In this document: positions 49,849 through 57,741 of the stretch, one piece after another
How the letters are laid out: the number at the start of each line of letters is the position of its first letter
Numbering within the stretch: the first letter of the stretch is position 1
DNA from: JAIVGZ01 sp964552205
Lineage (GTDB): Bacteria > Pseudomonadota > Gammaproteobacteria > Natronospirales > JAIVGZ01
Assembly: GCA_964552205.1 (NCBI GenBank)
Contig: CAZKFT010000003.1
Span: 1 to 64,000, forward strand
Length of the DNA stretch: 64,000 bases
Reading direction: 5' to 3'
Translations under genes and position numbers: made by a program
The notes under the pieces: model-generated
What the model was told of the DNA's origin: nothing
Databases searched by the model: none
Seen by the model: only the letters and a program-made list of their open reading frames with translations

Positions 49849-49923
49849 AGGCGGCGCAGTAGGTCGCACAGTCGTTTGCTTGGGTTTCTATATATATTTC
49901 ATGGGTTTACAGGAATAACCATC

Positions 49924-51186
49924 ATGCCGAAAAAGAATGCGTTCTACGCCCAGTCGGGCGGGGTCACCGCGGTCATCAACGCCTCCGCTGCCGGGGTCAT
50001 CGAGACCTGCAGGGCGAACAAGGACCGCATCGGCAAGGTCTTCGCCGGACGCAACGGCATCATCGGGGCACTGACTGAGGACCTGATCGACACCAGCAAG
50101 GATTCGGCGGCAGCCATCCGCGCCTTGCGGCATACCCCCTCCGGGGCTTTCGGTTCCTGTCGTTACAAACTCAAAGGCCTGGACCAGAACCGTGCCGAGT
50201 ACGAACGCCTTGTGGATGTGTTCCGCGCACACAATATCGGTTACTTCTTCTACAACGGTGGCGGCGATTCGGCGGACACCTGCCTCAAGGTGTCGCAACT
50301 TTCCGAATCCCTTGGATACCCCATCCAGGCCATCCACGTCCCGAAGACCGTGGACAATGACCTACCCATCACCGACTGCTGTCCCGGATTTGGCTCGGTG
50401 GCGAAATATGTCGCGGTATCCATCCGCGAAGCCGGGTTCGATGTCGCCTCTATGGCCAAAACCTCAACCAAGGTGTTCGTCATGGAAGTCATGGGACGGC
50501 ATGCAGGCTGGATCGCCGCCGCCGGCGGACTGGCCGCTGAGAAAGACGGCGACGCACCGCAGGTTATCTTGTTCCCGGAAATCGTGTTTGACGAGAAGAA
50601 ATTTCTGGCGCGCGTCAAACGCTCGGTGGAGAAGTTCGGCTACTGCGCCATCGTCGTGTCCGAGGGTGTACGCAACGCGGAGGGTCAGTTCCTAGCGGAA
50701 GCCGGTACACGCGACGCCTTCGGCCATGCCCAACTGGGTGGTGTTGCGCCGGTCATCGCCGACCTCGTGAAGCGCGAGCTCGGCTACAAATACCATTGGG
50801 CGGTTGCGGACTACCTGCAGCGCGCCGCGCGCCATATCGCCTCGAAGACTGATGTCGAGCAGGCTTATGCTGTCGGCAAGGCTGCGGTTCAGCTTGCCCT
50901 TAAAGGCAAAAACTCGGTGATGGTCACTATCGAGCGCACATCAGACAAACCCTACAAGTGGAAAACGGGGACCGCCCCACTGGCAAAGGTCGCGAATCAT
51001 GAAAAATTCATGCCGCGCAATTACATCACCCGCGATGGCTTCCACATCACAGATGCCTGCCGACGCTATCTGTCACCCTTGATCCAAGGCGAGGACTACC
51101 CACCCTACAAGAACGGGCTGCCGCAATATGTCACGCTCAAGAATGTGGCGGTGAAAAAGAAACTCCCGCCGTTCAAGCTCAAATAG
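49924..51186 (+). CDS. pfp: Pyrophosphate-dependent 6-phosphofructokinase
   Basis: 420 residues. KNAFYAQSGGVTAVINASAAG is the N-terminal phosphofructokinase start; YFFYNGGGDSADT is the phosphate loop; HVPKTVDNDLPITDCCPGFGS carries Lys where ATP-type enzymes have Gly (PGTIDND), the mark of PPi-dependent enzymes; MEVMGRHAGWIAAAGGLA follows. So it likely uses PPi rather than ATP and works in both directions. SD AGGAA lies 9 nt before ATG 49924. In Xanthomonas a similar gene sits near adk (from memory). The family name is also written pfkA-like; the cofactor choice rests on that one Lys. Confidence 0.88.
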   Translation: MPKKNAFYAQSGGVTAVINASAAGVIETCRANKDRIGKVFAGRNGIIGALTEDLIDTSKDSAAAIRALRHTPSGAFGSCRYKLKGLDQNRAEYERLVDVFRAHNIGYFFYNGGGDSADTCLKVSQLSESLGYPIQAIHVPKTVDNDLPITDCCPGFGSVAKYVAVSIREAGFDVASMAKTSTKVFVMEVMGRHAGWIAAAGGLAAEKDGDAPQVILFPEIVFDEKKFLARVKRSVEKFGYCAIVVSEGVRNAEGQFLAEAGTRDAFGHAQLGGVAPVIADLVKRELGYKYHWAVADYLQRAARHIASKTDVEQAYAVGKAAVQLALKGKNSVMVTIERTSDKPYKWKTGTAPLAKVANHEKFMPRNYITRDGFHITDACRRYLSPLIQGEDYPPYKNGLPQYVTLKNVAVKKKLPPFKLK

Positions 51187-51187
51187 A

Positions 51188-52843
51188 TCAGCGACGCTCC
51201 AGTCCCAACACCTCGAAGCCCTGTTCGAAGACCACATCCACCGGGATACCGGCGGAATTCAGTCGCGCCAAGTCCTCGGCAAGCGCAGTGCCGATGATGC
51301 CGTGGGAGTCGAGCAAAGCGCCAACACCCGCGTAGTCACCGTCGCCCTGCAACATGAGGATGCGACGGGCCAGTGACTGGACAGCGTCCTGCATCGCCTC
51401 GAAGTTGACGCTGTACTTGCCATTGTCACCGCGGGTGAACGCGCCCTGCTCCGCGAAATAATTGAACTGCATCATGTTGGCACGACCATGCGCGCTGGAG
51501 GCGCCGAAGCGCACCGAGCGGAACAAACCGGCCATGAAAGTCACATAGTGGTCCAGTAGTTCACCTTCCTGCAGCTCACCGGCTTCGAACAGCTTCGTGA
51601 TCATGTACAGACCGAGCACATCCGCCTTGGCCTCTTCCAGTGCGCCCCCGAACTCACGTAGTGCCTCCCGCACAGTGCCTTGCCCGTCCAGCGTGTTCTT
51701 GATGCCGAGACCGTGCGCCACCTCGTGGAACATCACATTGGAGAAAAACGCGTTGAAGGTGATGTTCCCCTGCAGGTTCTCCGCTACGAGCTCATCTGCG
51801 ATGGGCACCAGGATTTCGTCGTACTTGGCGCGCATGGAATTGCGCAACTGCAGTCGGCGTGTGCCCTTGGCCAACTGCACTTGCTCGTCGTTCGGCAGGT
51901 TGATGGCGATGGTCTTCGCACCGGCATTGGAGTCGCCAGCGTAATAGATTGCGTCATAAGCATTCAGGTCTGCATCGCTCCCCGGTGTTTCGGCCTTGTA
52001 CTCGTCCGGCACCGGCAGTCCGCGTTGCAGCTCGGGCAGGAAAGCCGCGAACCGGGCGAGACGCTCGGACCACTCCATGTCCTTGATGAGCACGAAGGCC
52101 TCGAATGCGGTGCGGTACCCGAACAACCTGTCTTCATAGTGCTCGATTGGGCCGATGACCACCTCGATACGGTTGGACTTCATGTCCATCCAAGCCATAT
52201 CCGACGGCTGGTACTCATCCGATACCAGCGCATCCGCACGCAACGCGAGATACCGCCGAAGTCCGTCGTCCTCTGCCAGGGCCGAGGCTTCACGGAGGTA
52301 GGCAGCCGCACGCGCCAACGGCTCCGCGTGCATGACCGAGTAAGGCACCAGCATCAGCTCGCCATTGTCATCGCGCCGCACATAGGAGTACTCGCCCGTT
52401 TTTGCCGGCTCGTCCCAGGCTTCGAACTCCTCGCGCGTCATGTCCTGGGGATAGAAGTTGGACGCCGGTGGCTTGGTCTCGTAGCCGTCGATGAACGGAC
52501 TCAATCCTGCGAGGCGGTCCCAAGGCCCGTAGTTGATCAGGGCAAACTCCCGGGCAGCGGAATCCTGAATGCTCGCAAGCAGCGCGTCACGGTCACCGTA
52601 GGCCTGGTACCAGAACAGCTCGTCCATGATTTCCGCTGCCTGGATGAGCGGCATCAACATCGCACGCTCGGACTCGGACAGAACGCTGAGGTCGGCGGTC
52701 AAAGGCACGCTGGCGTAGATGTGCGGGCGCACCGCGCTGCCATCTTGGCCTTGCGACGACGCTTGCTGCGGCGGGTCAATCTGTCCGCAGGCAGGTAGGG
52801 CGAAAACTGCTGCAATCAGCAGCGCTCTGGTATTCTCGAACAT
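51188..52843 (-). CDS. M49-like (dipeptidyl-peptidase III family) zinc peptidase, predicted lipoprotein
   Basis: 551 residues. Lipobox LPAC near residue 18 (ALLIAAVFALPAC-GQ) predicts a lipid-anchored periplasmic or surface protein. The catalytic site is HEVAH (MFHEVAHGLGIKNT) with the second Glu in ALEEAKADVLGLYM, the layout of peptidase family M49. Classic DPP III has HExxGH with an extra Gly; here it is the plain five-residue HExxH, known from only a few members such as the Caldithrix enzyme. The start ATG 52843 has the SD CGGAG; a longer frame to 52963 lacks similarity. Substrate unknown, but such enzymes trim dipeptides from short peptides. Confidence 0.82.
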   Translation of the reverse strand: MFENTRALLIAAVFALPACGQIDPPQQASSQGQDGSAVRPHIYASVPLTADLSVLSESERAMLMPLIQAAEIMDELFWYQAYGDRDALLASIQDSAAREFALINYGPWDRLAGLSPFIDGYETKPPASNFYPQDMTREEFEAWDEPAKTGEYSYVRRDDNGELMLVPYSVMHAEPLARAAAYLREASALAEDDGLRRYLALRADALVSDEYQPSDMAWMDMKSNRIEVVIGPIEHYEDRLFGYRTAFEAFVLIKDMEWSERLARFAAFLPELQRGLPVPDEYKAETPGSDADLNAYDAIYYAGDSNAGAKTIAINLPNDEQVQLAKGTRRLQLRNSMRAKYDEILVPIADELVAENLQGNITFNAFFSNVMFHEVAHGLGIKNTLDGQGTVREALREFGGALEEAKADVLGLYMITKLFEAGELQEGELLDHYVTFMAGLFRSVRFGASSAHGRANMMQFNYFAEQGAFTRGDNGKYSVNFEAMQDAVQSLARRILMLQGDGDYAGVGALLDSHGIIGTALAEDLARLNSAGIPVDVVFEQGFEVLGLERR

Positions 52844-52874
52844 GGAAATTCTCCGGCACAAAGGGGGTGTCGTC

Positions 52875-53435
52875 ATGGTCAGTCTCGCATCACTGTGGCT
52901 TCCGATTCTACTCTCCGCCATTTTCGTCTTCTTCGCCAGCTCCATCATCCACATGGTCCTCAAGTATCACAATTCCGACTACGGCAAGCTGGATGCAGAG
53001 GCCGCCATCCGCGACGCGCTGCGCCCGCACGACCTCAAGCCCGGTTTCTACGCCATGCCGCACCTCATCGGAGTGGACTGGAAGGACCCCGCGGTCAAGG
53101 AAAGTCTGGAACGCGGACCCAACGCCTACCTCACCGTCATGCCCAAGGGCATGTTCAACATGGGAAAAACTCTGGGGCTGTGGTTTGTGCACTGTCTCGT
53201 CATCTCTGCCTTCGTCGCGTGGGTCGCAGCTAAGACCATCGCGCCGGGCACCGAGTACATGGAGGTATTCTGCATTGTCGCTCTGGTGGGGTTCGCAGCA
53301 CATGCGCTGGCATCGCCATCCGAGTCCATCTGGTTCCATCGTCCTTGGCTGATGACCGCCAAGCACATGTTTGATGGACTCATTTATGCGCTGCTCACCG
53401 CCGGCACCTTCGGCTGGTTGTGGCCAGCCATGTGA
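52875..53435 (+). CDS. Conserved small membrane protein of unknown function
   Basis: 186 residues. TM1 about 5-27 (LWLPILLSAIFVFFASSIIHMVL), then a soluble loop with DLKPGFYAMPHL and KGMFNMGKTL, then three further hydrophobic segments up to residue 186 (YALLTAGTFGWLWPAM). I do not recognise a named domain. SD AAGGGGG before ATG 52875; 31 bp from the divergent M49 gene. It is followed directly by the trp promoter region. Its stop lies just upstream of the trpL -35 box. Confidence 0.75.
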   Translation: MVSLASLWLPILLSAIFVFFASSIIHMVLKYHNSDYGKLDAEAAIRDALRPHDLKPGFYAMPHLIGVDWKDPAVKESLERGPNAYLTVMPKGMFNMGKTLGLWFVHCLVISAFVAWVAAKTIAPGTEYMEVFCIVALVGFAAHALASPSESIWFHRPWLMTAKHMFDGLIYALLTAGTFGWLWPAM

Positions 53436-53443
53436 AACTCTGT

Positions 53444-53480
53444 TTGACTCTCGGGGGAAGCGCCGCTAAGCTTCCCCGCG
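53444..53480 (+). promoter_or_regulatory. trp operon promoter overlapping an 8-bp inverted repeat
   Basis: -35 TTGACT (53444-53449), 17-bp spacer, -10 TAAGCT (53467-53472), then 8 nt to the trpL ATG. An inverted repeat GGGGAAGC (53454-53461) and GCTTCCCC (53470-53477) with an 8-nt spacer lies between the boxes and covers the -10, the usual place of a repressor site. The sequence differs from the E. coli trp operator. Confidence 0.65.
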
Positions 53481-53558
53481 ATGTCGAACTTCACGCACGG
53501 AATTGTTGCCCGCAACTGGTGGTGGTGGACCCACTCACCGGCGGGCGCTCGTGCGTGA
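53481..53558 (+). CDS. trpL: trp operon leader peptide
   Basis: 25-residue leader: MSNFTHGIVARN, then four consecutive Trp codons (53517-53528), then THSPAGARA and stop. Four Trp in a row make this a sensor of charged tRNA-Trp. It has no SD and starts 8 nt after the -10 box, so its mRNA is probably near-leaderless. Translation position decides which RNA hairpin forms downstream. Confidence 0.92.
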   Translation: MSNFTHGIVARNWWWWTHSPAGARA

Positions 53559-53625
53559 CTCCGGCAACAGGCTGAACGCCTGCTGACCGGATGAACCCCT
53601 AAAGCCCGCCACCCGGCGGGCTTTT
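53540..53625 (+). terminator. trp attenuator: terminator with competing antiterminator
   Basis: Terminator hairpin GCCCGCC (53604-53610) with GGCGGGC (53615-53621) followed by TTTT. The upstream GGCGGGC at 53540-53546, inside trpL just after the Trp codons, can pair with the same 53604-53610 arm (antiterminator). If the ribosome stalls at Trp, 53540-53546 is free and transcription continues; if it reads on to the stop, that arm is covered and the terminator forms. Confidence 0.9.
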
Positions 53626-53668
53626 CCGTTATTGCGATGGAACTGTCCGCCTGAAAAGGAGAGTGACA

Positions 53669-54688
53669 GTGATTATCGTACTCAAGCCCGAAGCCACCGC
53701 TGATGACGCGCAGGCGTTCCTGCGCAGAATCGAGGACAGTGGTCTGCAACCCCTGTATCTGCCGGGCTCGGAGCGGACCGTACTTGGCGCCCTCGGCGAC
53801 GAGCGCGTGCTCGCGCGTCTCAATCTGGAAAGTCATCCCCTCGTTGAGAGCCTGAAACCCATCCTCACCCCGTACAAACGCGTGAGCCGCGAGATGCAGG
53901 CTCATGACACGCGTGTGGACATCGGCCCGGTGACGGTCGGTGGTCGCGATTTCGTGGTGATGGCCGGACCGTGTGCTGTCGAGAGCGCGGCCCAGATTGG
54001 AGCGACCGCTGCCGCCATCAAATCCGCGGGCGCGGTCGTGTTGCGGGGTGGTGCGTTCAAACCGCGCACAAGCCCTTACAGCTTCCAGGGGCACGGCGGC
54101 GAGGCGCTGGCACTCATGGCTGAGGCAGCGCGCGAGCATGGGCTGCCCATCGTGTCCGAAATTGTGGATCCTTCCGACCTCGCACTGATGGAACAGCATG
54201 TGGACGCGCTGCAAGTGGGTGCGCGCAATATGCAGAACTTCCGTTTACTGCAAGCGGTCGGTCGCAGCCATCTGCCGGTACTCCTGAAACGCGGCATCGC
54301 CGCCACCATTGAGGAACTTCTGCTGGCGGCCGAGTACATCCTCGATGCCGGCAATCCCAATGTCATCTTGTGTGAGCGTGGCATCCGCACTTTCGAAACC
54401 GCGACCCGCAACACGCTGGACCTCAACGCAGTCGCCTTGCTCAAGTTGCGCTCGCACCTTCCGGTGGTGGTGGACCCCTCACATGGCACCGGCATCCGCG
54501 ACTTGGTACCACCCATGGCGAAAGCAGCCATTGGTGCGGGCGCGGACGGGCTGATCATCGAGGTCCATGTTGACCCGGCTGTAGCACTTTCTGACGGTCC
54601 GCAGTCCATGAACCCACAGGGCTTCGCCGAACTGATGAAAGGCATCCGGCCTTTTGTCGCAGCAGCAGGCCGGGAGCTCGCGGCATGA
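53669..54688 (+). CDS. aroF: 3-deoxy-7-phosphoheptulonate synthase, class I-beta (with N-terminal ACT-like domain)
   Basis: 339 residues. Joins PEP and erythrose-4-phosphate, the first shikimate step. Short N-terminal domain (IIVLKPEATADDAQAF..., like Thermotoga DAHPS, up to about 85), then the TIM barrel: GRDFVVMAGPCAVESAAQI, VVLRGGAFKPRTSPYSFQG, SEIVDPSDL, LCERGIRTFE, and DPSHGTGIRDLV. Start GTG 53669 with the SD AAGGAG seven nt upstream; this matches the family start M-I-V-V-L-K-P. An earlier GTG (53663) lies too close to the SD. First structural gene of the trp operon; it links the attenuator to shikimate supply. Confidence 0.93.
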   Translation: MIIVLKPEATADDAQAFLRRIEDSGLQPLYLPGSERTVLGALGDERVLARLNLESHPLVESLKPILTPYKRVSREMQAHDTRVDIGPVTVGGRDFVVMAGPCAVESAAQIGATAAAIKSAGAVVLRGGAFKPRTSPYSFQGHGGEALALMAEAAREHGLPIVSEIVDPSDLALMEQHVDALQVGARNMQNFRLLQAVGRSHLPVLLKRGIAATIEELLLAAEYILDAGNPNVILCERGIRTFETATRNTLDLNAVALLKLRSHLPVVVDPSHGTGIRDLVPPMAKAAIGAGADGLIIEVHVDPAVALSDGPQSMNPQGFAELMKGIRPFVAAAGRELAA

Positions 54689-56160
54689 GTTCCGAGGTGA
54701 TTGGTCGCGTGCTCTCGCATTGCCCTGAGCCGCTGGATGCCTTCGCTGCCATGACCAGCAACGGCACGCTCCCGGGGACCGCGCTGCTGGAATCTGCTGA
54801 CCGCGGGCACAGCGGCACGCGGCGTAGCCTGCTGGTGTTGTCCAGTGCGTTGCGGGTCGTGCTATCCGGCAACAGCGTGAATATCGAGGCACTCAATGCG
54901 AACGGGCGCGCTGCGCTCAGGCGATTGGGTGGGCATGGTGAGGTGCTGTCGATTGCGGTGCCAGCAACCGGAACAACAACTCAGGATGAGGACAACCGCC
55001 TGCGCGAGCCTTCGGCGCTGGATCCGTTGCGAGCGGTGCTCAACAACCTGCGACCAGATCGGGCAGCAGATCGCCATCGCCTGATGCTGGTCGGCGCGTT
55101 AAGCTTCGAACTCGCCGCGCGATTCGAAGGCCAGGGCGGGAACGACGAGGCGACGCCGGACTATCTGTTCCTGGTGCCAGACCTGGTACTCGACATCGAC
55201 CACCTGAGGAGTCGTGCGGAACTCATCGGCTTGGCCTTCGACCTTCATGCCCGAAACGACCTGTCTGCACGCTTGGATACTCTACTACTTTCACCAACTC
55301 GCTTCGAAGCCGCACCATCCTCTGGTCCCGCGCAAGTCAGCGAGAACGAAACCGACTCGGATTTCGTCGCGATGGTGGAAAGTGCGCGGTCGGAAATTCT
55401 CGCGGGCGAAGTTTTCCAGCTGGTGTTGTCACGCACCTGGACGACGCCCTGCGTGGATGCACTCTCAGCGTATGCGCACCTCCGGCAACGCAACCCGAGT
55501 CCGTACTTGTTCTACCTCAATGACCGCGACCGGACCTTGTTCGGTGCGTCACCCGAATCGTCCGTGCGTCTCAATGGACAAACCCGAGTTCTCGACATCT
55601 ACCCCGTCGCCGGGACCCGCCCACGCGGCGAGGACGCGGACGAGGACGCCCGCATCGAAGCGGAGTTGCGACAGGACCCGAAAGAGCTGGCCGAGCACAT
55701 GATGCTGGTGGACCTTGCACGCAACGACATTGCGCGTGTCTGCATACCAGGAACGCGTAGCGTGCCTGTGCTCCTGGGCGTGGACCGCTACGCCCATGTG
55801 ATGCACTTGGTCTCACGCGTGCAGGGCGAACTCGCGCCCGACCTTGACGCCTTCCATGCATTGCGCGCCTGCTTGAACATGGGCACCCTGACCGGAGCAC
55901 CCAAGCTGCGCGCAAGCGAGCTCATCCGCGCGCTCGAGAGCGGCCCTCGCGGATTCTATGGCGGTGCGGTCGGTCTGATAGATGGCGCCGGAAACATGGA
56001 CACCGCCATCACCATTCGCGCCGCGACCGTGGTGAACGGCATCGCCACCGTCCAGGCGGGCGCCGGCATCGTTCTGGCCTCCGACCCTATCTCTGAGGCG
56101 AACGAAACTCGGAACAAAGCGCGCGCAGTTCTCGAGGCCTTGGGTGGGGCGGCCGCATGA
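54685..56160 (+). CDS. trpE: Anthranilate synthase component I
   Basis: 491 residues. Converts chorismate to anthranilate using ammonia from TrpG. The N-terminal LPGTALLES is the Trp feedback motif LLES; C-terminal chorismate-binding stretches: EVFQLVLSRTW, PSPYLFYLNDRDRTLFGASPE, YPVAGTRPRGEDADEDARIE, MLVDLARNDIARVC, GTLTGAPKLRA, and RGFYGGAVGLIDGAGNMDTAITIR. Start overlaps the aroF stop (ATGA). Feedback inhibition by Trp is therefore likely intact in addition to attenuation. Confidence 0.97.
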   Translation: MSSEVIGRVLSHCPEPLDAFAAMTSNGTLPGTALLESADRGHSGTRRSLLVLSSALRVVLSGNSVNIEALNANGRAALRRLGGHGEVLSIAVPATGTTTQDEDNRLREPSALDPLRAVLNNLRPDRAADRHRLMLVGALSFELAARFEGQGGNDEATPDYLFLVPDLVLDIDHLRSRAELIGLAFDLHARNDLSARLDTLLLSPTRFEAAPSSGPAQVSENETDSDFVAMVESARSEILAGEVFQLVLSRTWTTPCVDALSAYAHLRQRNPSPYLFYLNDRDRTLFGASPESSVRLNGQTRVLDIYPVAGTRPRGEDADEDARIEAELRQDPKELAEHMMLVDLARNDIARVCIPGTRSVPVLLGVDRYAHVMHLVSRVQGELAPDLDAFHALRACLNMGTLTGAPKLRASELIRALESGPRGFYGGAVGLIDGAGNMDTAITIRAATVVNGIATVQAGAGIVLASDPISEANETRNKARAVLEALGGAAA

Positions 56161-56750
56161 ACATTCTCGTCATCGACAACCATGACTCGTTCACCTTCAA
56201 CCTCGTGTATGACCTCCGTGCGCTCGGTTGTACCGTCGAGACCTGGCGCAATGATGTACCACTGACCCCGTTACTGGCACGCGCCGAGTCACTGGGCGCA
56301 ACCATCTTGCTCTCGCCTGGGCCTGGTACGCCGGCTGATGCCGGCATCTGCATCGATGTCGTGAAGCAAGCGGTCGGTCGGTGCAGCGTGCTCGGCATCT
56401 GCCTCGGCCACCAGGCCATGGTCGAGGCCCTCGGGGGTAAGGTGGACCGCGCACTCGACCCGATGCATGGTCGCGCAACCTCAATGACCCTGCAGCCCCA
56501 CCCTTTGTTTGCAGGGCTCCCGCAGCGGGTCTCGTTCGCGCGCTATCACTCCCTGGCTGCGGCAGCGGTACCCGATGAACTAGAGACCATCGCTCATGCC
56601 GAGGACGGCACCGTGATGGCGGTTGCCCATAGATGCCACCGCATTGCCGGACTGCAGTTTCATCCCGAGTCCATTCTGAGCGGTGCGGGTCGCAAGGTAT
56701 TGCGCAATGCGCTGTCCTGGATGAGGAGTGACCATGCACAGTCTGCTTGA
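56157..56750 (+). CDS. trpG: Anthranilate synthase component II (glutamine amidotransferase)
   Basis: 197 residues. Class I GATase: NHDSFTFNLVYDLRALG, LLSPGPGTPADAG, catalytic Cys in LGICLGHQAMVEALGG, and His-Glu in IAGLQFHPESILS. It is a separate gene here (not fused to trpD as in E. coli). Start overlaps the trpE stop (ATGA); trpD begins inside its end, so the set is tightly coupled. Confidence 0.97.
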   Translation: MNILVIDNHDSFTFNLVYDLRALGCTVETWRNDVPLTPLLARAESLGATILLSPGPGTPADAGICIDVVKQAVGRCSVLGICLGHQAMVEALGGKVDRALDPMHGRATSMTLQPHPLFAGLPQRVSFARYHSLAAAAVPDELETIAHAEDGTVMAVAHRCHRIAGLQFHPESILSGAGRKVLRNALSWMRSDHAQSA

Positions 56751-57741
56751 ACGCCTGTGTGGGGGCGTGTCCTTGTCGCGTGTTGAATCAGAGCATGCAT
56801 TTGACGCTGTCATGCGCGGCGACTGCCCCCCTGCCACATTGGCAGCATTGCTGGTCGCGATGAAGGCCAAAGGTGAACAGCCGGATGAAATCGCTGGCGC
56901 CGCCACGGCGATGCGGCGACATGCGATTTCGTTTCCGCGGCCCGAATACGCGTTTGCGGATTGTTGTGGCACAGGAGGTGATGGCGCCGGAACGCTCAAT
57001 GTGTCCACGGCGGTCGCTTTCGTTCTGGCTGAGTGCGGTCTGCCGGTGGCCAAGCACGGTAACCGGGCAGTCAGTTCGCGTTCGGGTTCCGCAGATGTCT
57101 TGCAAGTGCTCGGACTCAAGCTGGACCCGGAACCCAACATCTCCAGGCACATGCTGGATGAGACCGGCTTCTGCTTCCTGTTCGCGCCGCAATATCATCC
57201 CGGCGTCGCGCACGCCATGCCTGTCCGTCGCGAACTTGGCATTCGTACGCTGTTCAACCTGCTCGGACCGCTGTCCCACCCGGCTGCACCCCCCGTTCAG
57301 CTGCTCGGTGTATACGACCCTGAGTTATGTAGACCGCTGGCGGAAACACTGCACCATCTGGGTTGCGAGACTGCGCTGGTGGTGAACGGGGGTGTGGACG
57401 AGATTGCGCTCCACGGCCCCACCGAGGCCGCACTGCTCCGCGATGGACAAGTGGTGACGATGACCATCACCCCGGAACACGCTGGCTTGCGCAGCCGAGC
57501 GTTGGCGGAACTCGCAGGTGGCGATGCGGACAACAACGCGCAAGCGCTGCGGAAACTGCTCGCCGGGCAGGGTGACGAGGCCTATGCGGATGCCGTCGCC
57601 ATCAATGCGGGTGCGGCACTGTGGGCGACCCGCCGAGCCGCCTCGCTCATCGAGGGCACGGAACTCGCCAAACAAGCCATCGCCTCGGGCGGCGCGCTCC
57701 GACGACTGCAAGCAGCGGTGGAGATCTCCCATGCGCAGTAA
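56734..57741 (+). CDS. trpD: Anthranilate phosphoribosyltransferase
   Basis: 335 residues. Seen: FADCCGTGGDGAGTLNVSTAVAFVLA (PRPP site), VAKHGNRAVSSRSGSADVLQVLG, FLFAPQYHPGVAHAMPVRRELGIRTLFNLLGPLSHP, and VNGGVDEIALHGPTEAA. Start ATG 56734 with GAGGAG just upstream, inside trpG's last codons; the GTG at 56728 is also open. Ends 11 bp inside trpCF. Confidence 0.97.
   Translation: MHSLLERLCGGVSLSRVESEHAFDAVMRGDCPPATLAALLVAMKAKGEQPDEIAGAATAMRRHAISFPRPEYAFADCCGTGGDGAGTLNVSTAVAFVLAECGLPVAKHGNRAVSSRSGSADVLQVLGLKLDPEPNISRHMLDETGFCFLFAPQYHPGVAHAMPVRRELGIRTLFNLLGPLSHPAAPPVQLLGVYDPELCRPLAETLHHLGCETALVVNGGVDEIALHGPTEAALLRDGQVVTMTITPEHAGLRSRALAELAGGDADNNAQALRKLLAGQGDEAYADAVAINAGAALWATRRAASLIEGTELAKQAIASGGALRRLQAAVEISHAQ

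Noticed and set aside
49890..49900. TATATATATTTC before the pfp start as a leaderless promoter for ATG 49901
   Set aside because: ATG 49901 gives a frame of no similarity before the family start; the SD and homology favour ATG 49924.
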